Shown here: piece after piece, positions 1 to 8,676 of the stretch | How the letters are laid out: every line of letters begins with the position of its first letter | Position numbering within the stretch: the stretch's first letter is position 1 | Source of the DNA: Pyxidicoccus parkwaysis | GTDB lineage: Bacteria > Myxococcota > Myxococcia > Myxococcales > Myxococcaceae | Direction: 5' to 3' | DNA length: 64,000 nt | Assembly (NCBI RefSeq): GCF_017301735.1 | Contig: NZ_CP071090.1 | Coordinates: forward strand, 9,290,001-9,354,000 | Notes under the pieces: model-generated | Database searches by the model: none | Seen by the model: the letters and a program-made list of their open reading frames with translations, nothing else | Told to the model about the DNA's origin: nothing | Made by a program: the position numbers and the translations under genes

Positions 1-270
1 CCCTGGTACTGGTGGCTCATCAACTTCACCGGTACGTGGAACCAACGCGCGGATGAGCCCAGGTCCGATGGCGCCTGCGTGTGGGGCCTCGAGGCGGGAG
101 AGGACGCCTTCAGCGTGGAGCTGGATGGCGTCGAGGTTGGCGGCAACGAGCTCTACCTCGTCGAGGTGATTGGTAGCGGCCACTACCCGTACACCACCTT
201 CTCCGGCATCGACGTGACGGGTGAGGCGGGAGACTTCACCATCCTCAGCGAGTCCATCCGCCGCGAGTAG
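1..270 (+). CDS. C-terminal end of an unrecognised protein (5' end outside window)
   Basis: The frame is open from the first base and ends with TAG at 268-270, giving the last 89 residues of a longer protein. The visible part is rich in aromatic, acidic and glycine residues (WYWWLINFTG near the edge, then alternating hydrophobic/acidic stretches), which suggests beta structure. No membrane segment or known motif is visible. An internal GTG at 79 could be read as a start, but the frame continues upstream without a stop and that GTG has no clear ribosome binding site. The family cannot be named from this fragment. Confidence 0.7.
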   Translation, partial: PWYWWLINFTGTWNQRADEPRSDGACVWGLEAGEDAFSVELDGVEVGGNELYLVEVIGSGHYPYTTFSGIDVTGEAGDFTILSESIRRE

Positions 271-307
271 GTGCCACGGCCGATACCTCACGACAGAAAG
301 GGACCGC

Positions 308-338
308 GCCGGGCGGGAGTCCCACTCCCCCGCCCGGC
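308..338. terminator. Bidirectional hairpin terminator
   Basis: A GC-rich inverted repeat (left arm 308-320, right arm 324-338, 3-base loop, two-base bulge) sits between the convergent ends of the partial gene (stop at 270) and the RND gene (stop at 355). There is no clear T-run, as is common in high-GC bacteria. Confidence 0.6.
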
Positions 339-354
339 ACGGCTGGCTGCGGAA

Positions 355-3300
355 TCAGTGTCCCGGCGCGCCCGTGGCCCCGGGAGGCAGCGGCTCGGGC
401 TCCGGCGCCGGAGCGGCCCGGCGCAGCTCCAGCTTCCGGATGGCGATGTAGAAGATGGGCGTCAGCACCAGGCCGAACAGCGTCACGCCGAGCATGCCGG
501 CGAGCACCGCCACGCCCATCGCCTGACGCATCTCCGAGCCCGCGCCCGTGGCCGTCGCGAGCGGCACCACGCCCATGATGAAGGCCACCGACGTCATCAG
601 GATGGGCCGCAGGCGCAGCCGGCACGCCTCCAGCGCCGCCTGCACCACGCCCATGCCCTCGTCCTCCTGCGCGCGGGCGAACTCGACGATGAGGATGGCG
701 TTCTTCGCCGCCAGGCCGATGAGCACCACGAGGCCAATCTGCGTGAAGATGTTGTTCTCCCCACCCGTGAGCCACACGCCGGCAATCGCGCTGAGCAGCG
801 CCATGGGCACCGTCAGCAGCACCGCCAGCGGCAGCGTCCAGCTGTTGTACTGCGCCGCGAGGATGAGGAACGCGAGCAGAATCGCCAGCGGGAAGACGAG
901 CAACCCTTCCTTGCCGGCGAGCTTCTCCTGGTAGGTGAGGTCGGTCCATTCGAAGCTCATGCCGGCGGGCAGCGTCTCCGCGGCAAGCCGCTCCATGGCC
1001 GCCACCGCCTCTCCCGTGCTGACACCCGGCCGGGCCATGCCGTTGATGTCCGCGGACGGGTAGCCGTTGTAGCGCATCACCTGGTCCGGCCCGAATGACG
1101 GCTTCACGTTGACGAGCGACGCCAGCGGCACCATGGAGCCCTGCGCGTTGCGCACCTGCAAGCGGCCGATGTCCTCCGCCTGCATGCGGTACGGCGCGTC
1201 CGCCTGCACATTCACCTGGTACGTGCGACCGAAGCGGTTGAAGTCATTCACGTACAGCGAGCCCAGGTGGATTTGCAGCGTGTCGAAGATGTCCCCGAGC
1301 GGCACGCCCTGCGTCTTCGCCTTCACCCGGTCCACGTCGAGTTGGAGCTGCGGCACGTTGATTTCGAAGCCCGACATCAGCCCCGCCACCTCCGGCTCGC
1401 GCGAGGCCCGCTGGGCCAGCGCCTGCGCTGCCTCGTACAGCGCCTCGGGGCCCAGGCCCGCCCTGTCCTCCAGTTGGAGCTTGAAGCCCGCCAGCGCGCC
1501 CATGCCCGGCACCGGCGGAGGCGGGAAGATGGCGGCGAAGCCGTCCGGGATGGTGCTGAACTTCTTCTGGAGGCGCGCGGCGATGGCCCCCGCCGAGAGC
1601 TCCGGCGACTTCCGGTTCTCGAAGGTGTCGAGCGCGGTGAAGACCACGGCCGCGTTGGGCGCGTTGACGAAGCCGTTCACCGACAGGCCGGAGAACGCAA
1701 TCACGTTGGCCACGCCCTTCTCCTCCAGCGCCATCTCCGACATGCGGCGCACCACCTCCGTCGTCCTGTCGAGCGACGAGGCCGGCGGGAGCTGGGCGAT
1801 GCCCACGAGGTAGTACTTGTCCTGCATGGGCACGAAGCCCTTCGGCACGTGGTTGAAGCCCGCCCACGTCAGCACCAGCAGCCCGCCGTAGACGAGGAAC
1901 GCCACCGCGCTGATGCGCACCACGCGCTTCACCGCGCTCACGTAGCCGTTGGACGCTCGCTCGAAGAAGCGGTTGAAGGGGCCGAACAGCCAGCGCCCCA
2001 GTCCCCAGTCCATGAAGCGCGTGAGGCCATCCTTCTTGCCGTGGTGCGGACGCAGCAGCACGCCCGCCAGCGCCGGGCTCAGCGTCAGCGAGTTGAAGGC
2101 GGACAGCAGCGTGGAGATGGCGATGGTGAGCGCGAACTGCCGGTAGAACTGGCCAGTGAGGCCGCCCATGAACGCGGTAGGGATGAAGACGGCCGCGAGC
2201 ACCGACGTAATCGCGATGATGGGCCCCGTCACCTCGGTCATCGCCCTGCGGGCCGCCTCCTTCGGACTGGCCCCCAGCGCGATGTGCCGCTCCACGTTCT
2301 CCACCACGACGATGGCGTCATCCACCACGATGCCGATGGAGAGCACCAGCCCGAAGAGGGACAGCGTGTTGAGCGAGAAGCCCAACAGGTGCATCACCGC
2401 CGCCGTGCCCACCAGCGACACCGGCACCGCCGCCAGCGGGATGATGGAGGCGCGCCACGTCTGGAGGAAGAGCACCACCACCAGCACCACCAGGACGACG
2501 GCCTCCAGCAGCGTGCTCACCACGTTCTTGATGGACGCGCGCACGAAGAAGGTCGGGTCATACGCGACGCGGTACTCCATGCCCTTGGGGAAGGCCTTGC
2601 TCAGCTCGGCCACGCGCTCCCGCACGGCGGCGGAGACTTCCAGCGCGTTGGAGCCGGAGGCCTGGTTGATGCCGATGGCCACCGCCGGCTTGCCGTCCAG
2701 CAGCGCCTTGAGGCCGTAGCTGCTGGCGCCCAATTCCACGCGGGCCACGTCGCGCAGGCGCGTCACCTGCCCGCCCTCGCCCACCTTGAGGACGATGTCG
2801 CGGAACTGCTCCTCGTCCACGAGGCGGCCCTGCGTCGTCACCGTGACTTGGAACGCCGAGCTGGCGTCCGGCTGCTGGCCGACGACGCCCGCGGCCACCT
2901 GCACGTTCTGCTCGCGGATGGCGGCCACCGCGTCGCTCGCGGTGAGGTGACGCGAGGCCAGCTTCTGCGGGTCCAACCAGATGCGCATGCTGTACTCGCC
3001 CGCGCCCCACACCACCACGCTGCCCACGCCGGGGATGCGCTGGAGCACGTCCTTCACCTGGAGCACCGCGTAGTTGGAGAGGTACAGCGGCTCCAATGAC
3101 GAGTCCGGCGAGACGAGGTGCACCACCATGAGGATGTCGGTGCTCGTCTTCTCGGTCATCACGCCGAGGCGCTGCACCTCTTGAGGCAGGCGGGGCAGCG
3201 CGCGTGCCACGCGGTTCTGCACCTGCACCTGCGCGAGGTCCGCGTCCACGCCCTGGGCAAACGTCACCGTGAGGGACACGCGGCCGTCGCTGGTGGACTG

Positions 3301-3546
3301 CGAGGACATGTAGAGCATGCCCTCCACGCCGTTGATTTCCTGCTCCAGCGGCGCGGCCACCGTCTCGGCGATGACGCGCGGGTTGGCGCCGGGGTAGGCC
3401 GCTCGCACCACCACGGTGGGCGGGGCCACGGCGGGGTACTCGCTCAGCGGGAGCTGCACCAGGGAGAGTCCTCCCGCGATGAGCAGGAGGACGGAGAGCA
3501 CGGCCGCGAAGATGGGCCGGTCGACGAAGAAGTGGGCGAACTTCAT
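355..3546 (-). CDS. RND multidrug efflux permease (HAE1/AcrB family)
   Basis: The 1063-residue product has the usual length of AcrB/MexB-type proton-driven inner-membrane pumps, which export drugs from the periplasm or membrane through a tripartite complex. Visible family marks: N-terminal MKFAHFFVDRPIFAAVLS helix, LPLSEYP and AAPLEQEINGV near residues 30-75, and the TM4 proton-relay pair in GIVVDDAIVVVEN. A second TM4-like AAKNAILIVEF lies in the C-terminal half, followed by the terminal TM bundle. The start overlaps the stop of the adaptor gene by 4 bp (ATGA), so the pair is translationally coupled. No outer-membrane channel gene is adjacent, so a TolC-type partner must lie elsewhere. The substrate cannot be read from the sequence. 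Confidence 0.95.
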   Translation of the reverse strand: MKFAHFFVDRPIFAAVLSVLLLIAGGLSLVQLPLSEYPAVAPPTVVVRAAYPGANPRVIAETVAAPLEQEINGVEGMLYMSSQSTSDGRVSLTVTFAQGVDADLAQVQVQNRVARALPRLPQEVQRLGVMTEKTSTDILMVVHLVSPDSSLEPLYLSNYAVLQVKDVLQRIPGVGSVVVWGAGEYSMRIWLDPQKLASRHLTASDAVAAIREQNVQVAAGVVGQQPDASSAFQVTVTTQGRLVDEEQFRDIVLKVGEGGQVTRLRDVARVELGASSYGLKALLDGKPAVAIGINQASGSNALEVSAAVRERVAELSKAFPKGMEYRVAYDPTFFVRASIKNVVSTLLEAVVLVVLVVVLFLQTWRASIIPLAAVPVSLVGTAAVMHLLGFSLNTLSLFGLVLSIGIVVDDAIVVVENVERHIALGASPKEAARRAMTEVTGPIIAITSVLAAVFIPTAFMGGLTGQFYRQFALTIAISTLLSAFNSLTLSPALAGVLLRPHHGKKDGLTRFMDWGLGRWLFGPFNRFFERASNGYVSAVKRVVRISAVAFLVYGGLLVLTWAGFNHVPKGFVPMQDKYYLVGIAQLPPASSLDRTTEVVRRMSEMALEEKGVANVIAFSGLSVNGFVNAPNAAVVFTALDTFENRKSPELSAGAIAARLQKKFSTIPDGFAAIFPPPPVPGMGALAGFKLQLEDRAGLGPEALYEAAQALAQRASREPEVAGLMSGFEINVPQLQLDVDRVKAKTQGVPLGDIFDTLQIHLGSLYVNDFNRFGRTYQVNVQADAPYRMQAEDIGRLQVRNAQGSMVPLASLVNVKPSFGPDQVMRYNGYPSADINGMARPGVSTGEAVAAMERLAAETLPAGMSFEWTDLTYQEKLAGKEGLLVFPLAILLAFLILAAQYNSWTLPLAVLLTVPMALLSAIAGVWLTGGENNIFTQIGLVVLIGLAAKNAILIVEFARAQEDEGMGVVQAALEACRLRLRPILMTSVAFIMGVVPLATATGAGSEMRQAMGVAVLAGMLGVTLFGLVLTPIFYIAIRKLELRRAAPAPEPEPLPPGATGAPGH

Positions 3547-4730
3547 GGCCGGCCGCCTTCCGTGCGCTGAGTCTTCGCCATGGCCACGAGCTTGGGCGTC
3601 ACCTTCATGCCGGGACGCGCGAGCCCCTTGAGGACGATGCGCTCGCCGGACGACAGGCCCTTCACCACCGTGCGCAGGCCGGAGTCACTGGCGCCCAATT
3701 CCACGCGGCGCTGCTCCAGCGTCCCGTCCGAGCGCACCACCAGCACGTAGCGGCCCTGCTGGTCCGTGCCCACGGCCAGCTCGTCGATGAGGACGGTGTC
3801 TCGGGACGGGCCGGTCTCCAGTCGCACGCGGGCGAAGAGGCCCGGGGAGAGGCGGCCGTCGGGATTGGAGAGAACGGCGCGGGCGCGCGCGGTGCCGGTG
3901 CCGGAGTCCACCTTGTTGGAGAGGAAGTCCAGCTTCGCCTCGTGGGGGAAGCCGTCGTCGCCCAGCAAGGCCACGCGCACGGGCACGGGCTGGATTCGGC
4001 CGTCGGCCTGACGGCTCTGCGGACCCGCGCTGGCGAAGCGAAGGTAGGTGGGCTCGTCCACGTCGAAGTAGACGTAGAAGGGGTCCACCGAGACGATGGT
4101 GGTGAGGAGCGTGGCGCCGGCGGTGCCTCCGCTGACGAGGTTGCCCGGCGTCACGAGCGCCTGTCCCACCCGGCCGCTGATGGGCGCGCGCACCTTCGTG
4201 TCCTGGAGGTCGATTTCCGCCGAGCGCACGGCGGCGCGCGCGGACTCGACGTGGGCGCGGCTCTCCGCGAGCTCGGCCTTCAGTACGTCGAAGTCGCTCT
4301 GGGAGATGACGTGCTCGGCGACGAGCTTCTCGCCTCGCTCGAAGCGGCTCTTCGCGAGGGTGCTGCGCTCCTCGGCCTGCTTGAGGTCCGCCTGGGTGCG
4401 CGCGAGGGTGGCCTCGTAGGTGCGCGCGTCGAGCTGGAAGAGGACCTGCCCGGCCTTGACGAACCCGCCCTCGGCGAACTTGACGGAGTCGATGTAGCCG
4501 CCCACGCGCGGGCGGAGCTCCACCGTCTGCACGGCGGAGAGTGCGCCGGTGAACTCGGCGCTCTCGGAGAGGGGCCGGGTGACGACCTCGGCCACGACGA
4601 CTTCGGGGGCCGGAGGCTGCGCGGCCGTGGGCCCTGACTGCTCACCATTGCCGTCCCGGGCCAGGACGAAACCACCCACCACCAGCGGGGCGACCAGGGC
4701 CGCGCCCACCATGACACGTCTGAGCTTCAT
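3543..4730 (-). CDS. RND efflux periplasmic adaptor (membrane fusion protein)
   Basis: The 395-residue product has MFP-family architecture. An N-terminal hydrophobic anchor or signal (residues 5-24) is followed by a barrel-sandwich half-lipoyl (VELRPRVGGYIDSVKFAEGG) and an alpha-helical hairpin near 95-160. The second half-lipoyl (VRAPISGRVGQALVTPGNLV) and beta-barrel domains complete it. It bridges the permease to an outer-membrane channel. The ATG at 4730 has a GGAGT ribosome site. It is the first gene of a two-gene operon with the permease, and a long palindrome about 310 bp upstream may control it. There is no Cys lipobox, so it is probably anchored by the N-terminal helix. Confidence 0.93.
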   Translation of the reverse strand: MKLRRVMVGAALVAPLVVGGFVLARDGNGEQSGPTAAQPPAPEVVVAEVVTRPLSESAEFTGALSAVQTVELRPRVGGYIDSVKFAEGGFVKAGQVLFQLDARTYEATLARTQADLKQAEERSTLAKSRFERGEKLVAEHVISQSDFDVLKAELAESRAHVESARAAVRSAEIDLQDTKVRAPISGRVGQALVTPGNLVSGGTAGATLLTTIVSVDPFYVYFDVDEPTYLRFASAGPQSRQADGRIQPVPVRVALLGDDGFPHEAKLDFLSNKVDSGTGTARARAVLSNPDGRLSPGLFARVRLETGPSRDTVLIDELAVGTDQQGRYVLVVRSDGTLEQRRVELGASDSGLRTVVKGLSSGERIVLKGLARPGMKVTPKLVAMAKTQRTEGGRP

Positions 4731-5336
4731 GAATGACTCCTCTGCTGCGAAGACACACGACGGCCCGAGACGGCTCGCGTCTTCGCGAGCCGCCGCGTGA
4801 ACCGGCGTCGAGATTCAGGGCGAAGGCAAAGCTCCGCCCGGGCCCCTCCCGCGGAGCGCGTGCGTCCGCAGGGGAGCTGAGCTGTGAATGGATTTCAGGG
4901 GTGCGAACGAAGGTCCGCGCGGGCTCTTACGGAGATTCGGCCAGTGTGCGCCTCACGCAGTGCTGTGTCGGCGACAACATGGGCGCGCCAGCAAGGTGGC
5001 GGCCATCCGCGCCCCGTCGATGGGGGCGAGAGACGAAATGGGGGTGTTACCGGCCACTAAATGAAACATGGCCGGTTACTAATCACCCCTCCGCGGAGAG
5101 CGCAACGCATTCTTCCGGGCCTCAGGGGCTCGGAGGCTCTTCCGTTTCCGGGTTGCAGCTGGGTCGATTCGTTCGGACACACGCCATGGAGCGTGCCCGG
5201 ACGGACGACGGCGGAAAAGCTGACAGGGTGCGGTGATTTGACGCGGCCGCTGAGTTTCGGTGCTCCCCTGCCCGCCCTCCAATCTGCGGTGGGAGACGAC
5301 TGGTCAGCAGCGCACGGCCGCCCCACCTTTGGGGGC
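4731..5336. other. Divergent intergenic region between efflux operon and esterase gene
   Basis: About 600 bp lie between the divergent starts. It contains the palindrome at 5041-5089. The rest is GC-rich with no convincing gene. The esterase reading frame stays open back to an ATG at 5061, but that ATG lies inside the palindrome and the encoded 92 residues are Arg/Pro-rich and unlike the family, so I treat the stretch as non-coding leader. Confidence 0.5.
5041..5089. promoter_or_regulatory. Long interrupted palindrome, likely operator of the efflux promoter
   Basis: The arms GTTACCGGCCA (5046-5056) and TGGCCGGTTAC (5069-5079) are inverted repeats matching at 10 of 11 positions around a 12-base AT-rich centre. 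An outer pair, GGGGTG (5041-5046) and CACCCC (5084-5089), extends the symmetry. The centre is one of the few AT-rich spots nearby, as expected for a promoter. TetR-type repressors commonly bind such sites upstream of RND pumps. No regulator gene is adjacent, so the binding protein is unknown. A role as an mRNA stem-loop is the alternative. Confidence 0.55.
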
Positions 5337-6698
5337 ATGAGCCCGCCATGGGGCACGAGCCCCTTCGAGGACGAGCAGGAGATTTCCCCTGCCCTGCTGG
5401 AGGGCGTCCGGACAGCCGTGCTCCCGTTGAGTGGCGGTTCCTCGGACCTGGGCCCGCTCATCGACAGCATCGGTGACGCCCGCTTCGTCCTCCTGGGCGA
5501 GGCCACCCACGGCACCCACGAGTTCTACCAGGCCCGCGCCACCCTCACCCGCCGCCTCATCTCCGAGCATGGCTTCACCGCCGTTGCCGTCGAAGCGGAC
5601 TGGCCTGACGCCCTGCGCGTCAACGCCTTCGTCCACGGCGAGGGTGAGGACAGGAATGCGTCGGCCGCGCTCGGCAACTTCCAGCGCTTCCCCCGGTGGA
5701 TGTGGCGCAACCGTGACGTGGAGGAGCTCGTCACGTGGATGCGCGCGCACAACGCCAGCGTGGCTCCGGAGTTCCGCGCCGGCTTCTACGGGCTGGACCT
5801 CTACAGCCTCCACGCGTCCATGCGCGAGGTGGTGGCGTACCTCGAGACCGTGGACCCGCCCGCCGCCCGGCGGGCCCGCGAGCGCTACGCGTGCTTCGAC
5901 CACTTCGGCGAGGAGCCACAGGCCTATGGCGCGGCGACGGCGTACGGCCACGCGGACACCTGTGAGACCGCGGTCCGGGAACAACTGAGGGAACTGCAGC
6001 GGCGCGCGCCACTGAATGCGCGGGACGAGGACGCCCGCTTCTTCGCCGAGCAGAACGCCCGGCTCGCCGTCGACGCGGAGGGCTACTACCGCGCCATGTA
6101 CGCCGGCCGGCACGAAGGCTGGAACCTGCGCGACACGCACATGGCGGACACGGCGGACGCGCTGCTGAAGCACCTTTCAAGCAAGGGCCGCAACGCGCGC
6201 ATGGTCATCTGGGCGCACAACTCGCATCTGGGCGACGCGCGAGCCACGCAGATGGGTGACCAGGGCGAGCTGAATCTGGGACAACTCCTGCGCGAGCGGC
6301 ACGGCGATGCCGCGTACAACGTGGGCTTCACCACGTACACGGGCGTGGTGATTGCCGCGCACGAGTGGGACGAGCCGGGCCTGCGACGCCGGATTCAGCC
6401 CGCCATGGCCGGCAGCTACGAGCACCTCTTCCACGAGGTGGGCCTGCCGTCCTTCCTGCTGCGCATGGAGGACTTGGGTGAGGCGGCCAGTGGCCTGCGC
6501 GAGCGGCGGCTGGAGCGCGCCATCGGCGTGGTGTACGCGCCGCGCACCGAGCGCTGGAGCCACTACTTCCACGCGGACCTGCCCGCGCAGTTCGACGCCG
6601 TGCTGCACTACGACGAGACGCGTCCCCTGAGGCCGCTCGACGCGGACTCCGGCCACGAGGAGGAGGACGCGCCCGACACCTACCCCTTCGGATTGTGA
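5337..6698 (+). CDS. Erythromycin esterase family protein
   Basis: The product belongs to the Ere/succinoglycan-esterase-like family of metal-independent hydrolases. The conserved block LLGEATHGTHEFYQAR lies near residue 50 and includes the Glu and His implicated in catalysis. A second family block, VIWAHNSHLGDARATQMG, is in the centre, followed by YNVGFTTYTG. The family core begins shortly after the ATG at 5337, giving 453 residues, the usual size. A longer frame to 5061 is open but atypical. Some family members open macrolide lactones; most chromosomal ones have no proven substrate. It is divergent from the efflux operon, so a role in drug tolerance is possible but is inference. Confidence 0.85.
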   Translation: MSPPWGTSPFEDEQEISPALLEGVRTAVLPLSGGSSDLGPLIDSIGDARFVLLGEATHGTHEFYQARATLTRRLISEHGFTAVAVEADWPDALRVNAFVHGEGEDRNASAALGNFQRFPRWMWRNRDVEELVTWMRAHNASVAPEFRAGFYGLDLYSLHASMREVVAYLETVDPPAARRARERYACFDHFGEEPQAYGAATAYGHADTCETAVREQLRELQRRAPLNARDEDARFFAEQNARLAVDAEGYYRAMYAGRHEGWNLRDTHMADTADALLKHLSSKGRNARMVIWAHNSHLGDARATQMGDQGELNLGQLLRERHGDAAYNVGFTTYTGVVIAAHEWDEPGLRRRIQPAMAGSYEHLFHEVGLPSFLLRMEDLGEAASGLRERRLERAIGVVYAPRTERWSHYFHADLPAQFDAVLHYDETRPLRPLDADSGHEEEDAPDTYPFGL

Positions 6699-6712
6699 GG
6701 AGCGGGGTGAAG

Positions 6713-6746
6713 GCCACGGCCCGGGTCCGACCCCAGGGGCCGTGGC
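6713..6746. terminator. Bidirectional hairpin terminator
   Basis: Perfect 10-bp arms, GCCACGGCCC (6713-6722) and GGGCCGTGGC (6737-6746), lie between the convergent stops at 6698 and 6776. Further pairing of GAAG (6709-6712) with CTTC just after the right arm is possible. CTTCATTCCCTTCC follows on the plus strand. Confidence 0.7.
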
Positions 6747-6775
6747 ACCTTCATTCCCTTCCTCTCCCGAGGGAG

Positions 6776-7333
6776 CTACTTCTTCGGCGCAGCCGGCGCG
6801 GGCGCGGGCGGCTTGGCGCCCTGCGGAGCCGGAGGCGTGGGCGTGGCCTTGGTGGCCTGGGCCTTCTCGTACTCGGCCACGCGCTTCGTGACTTCGCTCA
6901 TGATGTCATTGGGGATGGGGACGGAGAGGTTGTACTGGGCAATCTTCCAGGCGTCGCCCTCCTTCACCAGCACGCCGCTGCCCCGGCTGGGGCCGAGGTT
7001 GGGCGTGTCGAGCGTCTCGTCGAACCAGGCCACGGTGCCGTCCTTGGACAGCGTGATGAAGCGCTTCACGGGCTTGAAGCTCCAGGCCTTGCCCCGGGAG
7101 AAGTAGGGCTTGGACCAGGCGCGGAACTCGTCGCGCGTCCAGCGCTCGGTGGCGTCGGTGCCGAGGAAGACGGCGTCGGCGGTGAAGTGGCCGAAGTAGC
7201 GCGGCTCGTCCGCGGCGGCGGCGGCCTTGTGCCAGTCATCCAGCACCGCGGCGACAGCGGCCTTCGGGTCCGCGGGGGCCGCGGGAGTGGGGGTGGCGGC
7301 GAGCACGAAGAGGAGCAGGGGGACAGTGGTCAC
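6776..7333 (-). CDS. Secreted NTF2/SnoaL-like protein
   Basis: I chose the GTG at 7333 because it places a clean signal peptide (VTTVPLLLFVLAATPTPAAPA) at the N-terminus and has GAGG upstream; the longer open frame adds only Arg/Pro-rich sequence. The 185-residue product has a SnoaL/DUF4440-like fold signature: a helix VAAVLDDWHKAAAAADEPRY, then FTADAVFLGTDATERWTRDEF, and an IAQYNLSVPIP strand near the end. The tail is Ala/Pro/Lys-rich. Such domains bind small molecules or form dimers; no catalytic role can be assigned. It is divergent from the hydrolase at 7432. Confidence 0.75.
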   Translation of the reverse strand: MTTVPLLLFVLAATPTPAAPADPKAAVAAVLDDWHKAAAAADEPRYFGHFTADAVFLGTDATERWTRDEFRAWSKPYFSRGKAWSFKPVKRFITLSKDGTVAWFDETLDTPNLGPSRGSGVLVKEGDAWKIAQYNLSVPIPNDIMSEVTKRVAEYEKAQATKATPTPPAPQGAKPPAPAPAAPKK

Positions 7334-7431
7334 TCGGAGAGACCTCGTCAGGAAGAGGGTTCGCGGTATGAAGCGGCACCGTGCCTTCCGGGTCAAGGTG
7401 CTCGGGAGCGGAAGAGAAAGGTGTGAGGCAA

Positions 7432-8211
7432 ATGGTCCTCGAGTGCTTCCAGGTGGGTGAGGGCGACGTGGCGACGGTGTTGCTGCACGGCTTCCTCGGG
7501 ACGGGGCGCAACCTGCGCTCGCTGGCGACGGCATGGAGCGCGGCGGACCCTCGCCGCCGCTTCCTGTTGCCGGACCTCACGGGCCATGGCGCGTCGCCGG
7601 CGCTGCCTCCGGGCGCGGACCTGTTCACCCTGGCCCGCGACGTGGTGGACACGGCGCGCGCACAGGGTGTCACCGGCGCGTTCGACTGGGTGGGGCACTC
7701 GCTGGGCGGGCGCGTGTCGATGGCCGGCAGCCTCCACGTGCCCGAGGCCGTGCGGAGCGTCACGCTGCTGGACATCACTCCGGGGCCGGTGCCGGGAGAC
7801 TTGTCGGAGAGCGGCAAGGTGCTGGGCGTGCTGCTTCAGGCGCCGCCGCGCGCGGACAACCGCAAGGCGATGCGCGCGGACCTGACGGGGCGCGGATTGT
7901 CGGAACCGCTGGCGGATTGGTTGTTGATGAATCTCGTGACGCAGCCGGATGGCGTGCGCTGGCGCTTCGACCGGCAGGCGCTGGCGGAGTTGCACTCGCG
8001 CGTGAACGGCGTGGACCTGTGGGAGGCGGTGGAGCGGCCGGGACGCCCGCCCATGCGCTGCATCCGGGGTGGGCGCGCGAAGTACGTGTCGGACGCGGAT
8101 GCGGCGCGCATGGAGGCAGCGGGCTGCCCCGTGGCCACGCTCCCGGAGGCCGGGCACTTCGTCCATGTGGACGCGCCGCAGGCGCTGCTGGAGTGGCTGC
8201 TCAAGGGCTGA
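7432..8211 (+). CDS. Alpha/beta-fold hydrolase
   Basis: The 259-residue product is a compact alpha/beta hydrolase. An oxyanion-hole strand VLLHGFLGTGRN lies near residues 17-26, the nucleophile elbow GHSLGG has Ser90, and the C-terminal catalytic His is in PEAGHFVHVDAP. The start at 7432 is preceded by a GTGAGG ribosome site; an upstream GTG at 7381 is in frame but lacks one and adds a basic leader. It resembles YbfF/MenH/BioH-type esterases; the substrate is not apparent. The gene is convergent with the lipoprotein at 8216, with only 4 bp between stops. Confidence 0.85.
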   Translation: MVLECFQVGEGDVATVLLHGFLGTGRNLRSLATAWSAADPRRRFLLPDLTGHGASPALPPGADLFTLARDVVDTARAQGVTGAFDWVGHSLGGRVSMAGSLHVPEAVRSVTLLDITPGPVPGDLSESGKVLGVLLQAPPRADNRKAMRADLTGRGLSEPLADWLLMNLVTQPDGVRWRFDRQALAELHSRVNGVDLWEAVERPGRPPMRCIRGGRAKYVSDADAARMEAAGCPVATLPEAGHFVHVDAPQALLEWLLKG

Positions 8212-8215
8212 AGGG

Positions 8216-8635
8216 CTACTGCTGGACCTTGAGGATGCGCCAGCTTCGGGTGTCGATGGCGTAGTTGGCGCCGACGTCCAGGATGGGAGGCCCGCCGACA
8301 TCACAGGCCTCCGCGTTGGGAATGATGCTGACGTACATGATGCCATCCGAGCCCGGTGCCGCCGCCACGTCATAGGACTCGCGCCGAGCAAGGCATTGCT
8401 GGAGCGACGTTGCGTCGCCCGGGAGCTTGCGGTCCCACGGCAGATAGTCATCCATCGCCAATTGGATGGCTCTCAGCATGACGCCCTCGATGATTTGCCG
8501 TCCTTCCAGCGGCAGCGCGAGAGGGATTTCCACACCTGTCGACTCCGAGGGCGGCGCGTGCACCGGGCGAGGCGGGCGTTGAAACAACGCACAGCCGGAA
8601 ATGAGAAGAAGGAGGGCCGGGAGCGCGCGCTTCAT
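8216..8635 (-). CDS. Small lipoprotein of unknown function
   Basis: The 139-residue product starts MKRALPALLLLISGC, a type II signal peptide with the lipobox ISGC and Cys15, followed by a Pro-rich linker. The mature part (about residues 35-139) has mixed alpha/beta character, includes a CLARRESYDV block and ends in ANYAIDTRSWRILKVQQ. No known domain is recognised. It lies 41 bp downstream of the JAMM-motif lipoprotein on the same strand, so the two are probably co-transcribed and may act together at the envelope. Confidence 0.75.
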   Translation of the reverse strand: MKRALPALLLLISGCALFQRPPRPVHAPPSESTGVEIPLALPLEGRQIIEGVMLRAIQLAMDDYLPWDRKLPGDATSLQQCLARRESYDVAAAPGSDGIMYVSIIPNAEACDVGGPPILDVGANYAIDTRSWRILKVQQ

Positions 8636-8676
8636 GGATGAAGGGCTCTTCGATTGAAGGATTCGCACGTTGTGCC

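Noticed and set aside
1267..3099. Long open frame on the plus strand opposite the RND gene
   Set aside because: His/Arg/Gln-rich translation with no family marks; it is the antisense shadow of a well-identified permease.
5061..5336. ATG at 5061 as start of the esterase gene
   Set aside because: It lies in the palindrome and adds 92 residues unlike the family; the core fits the ATG at 5337.
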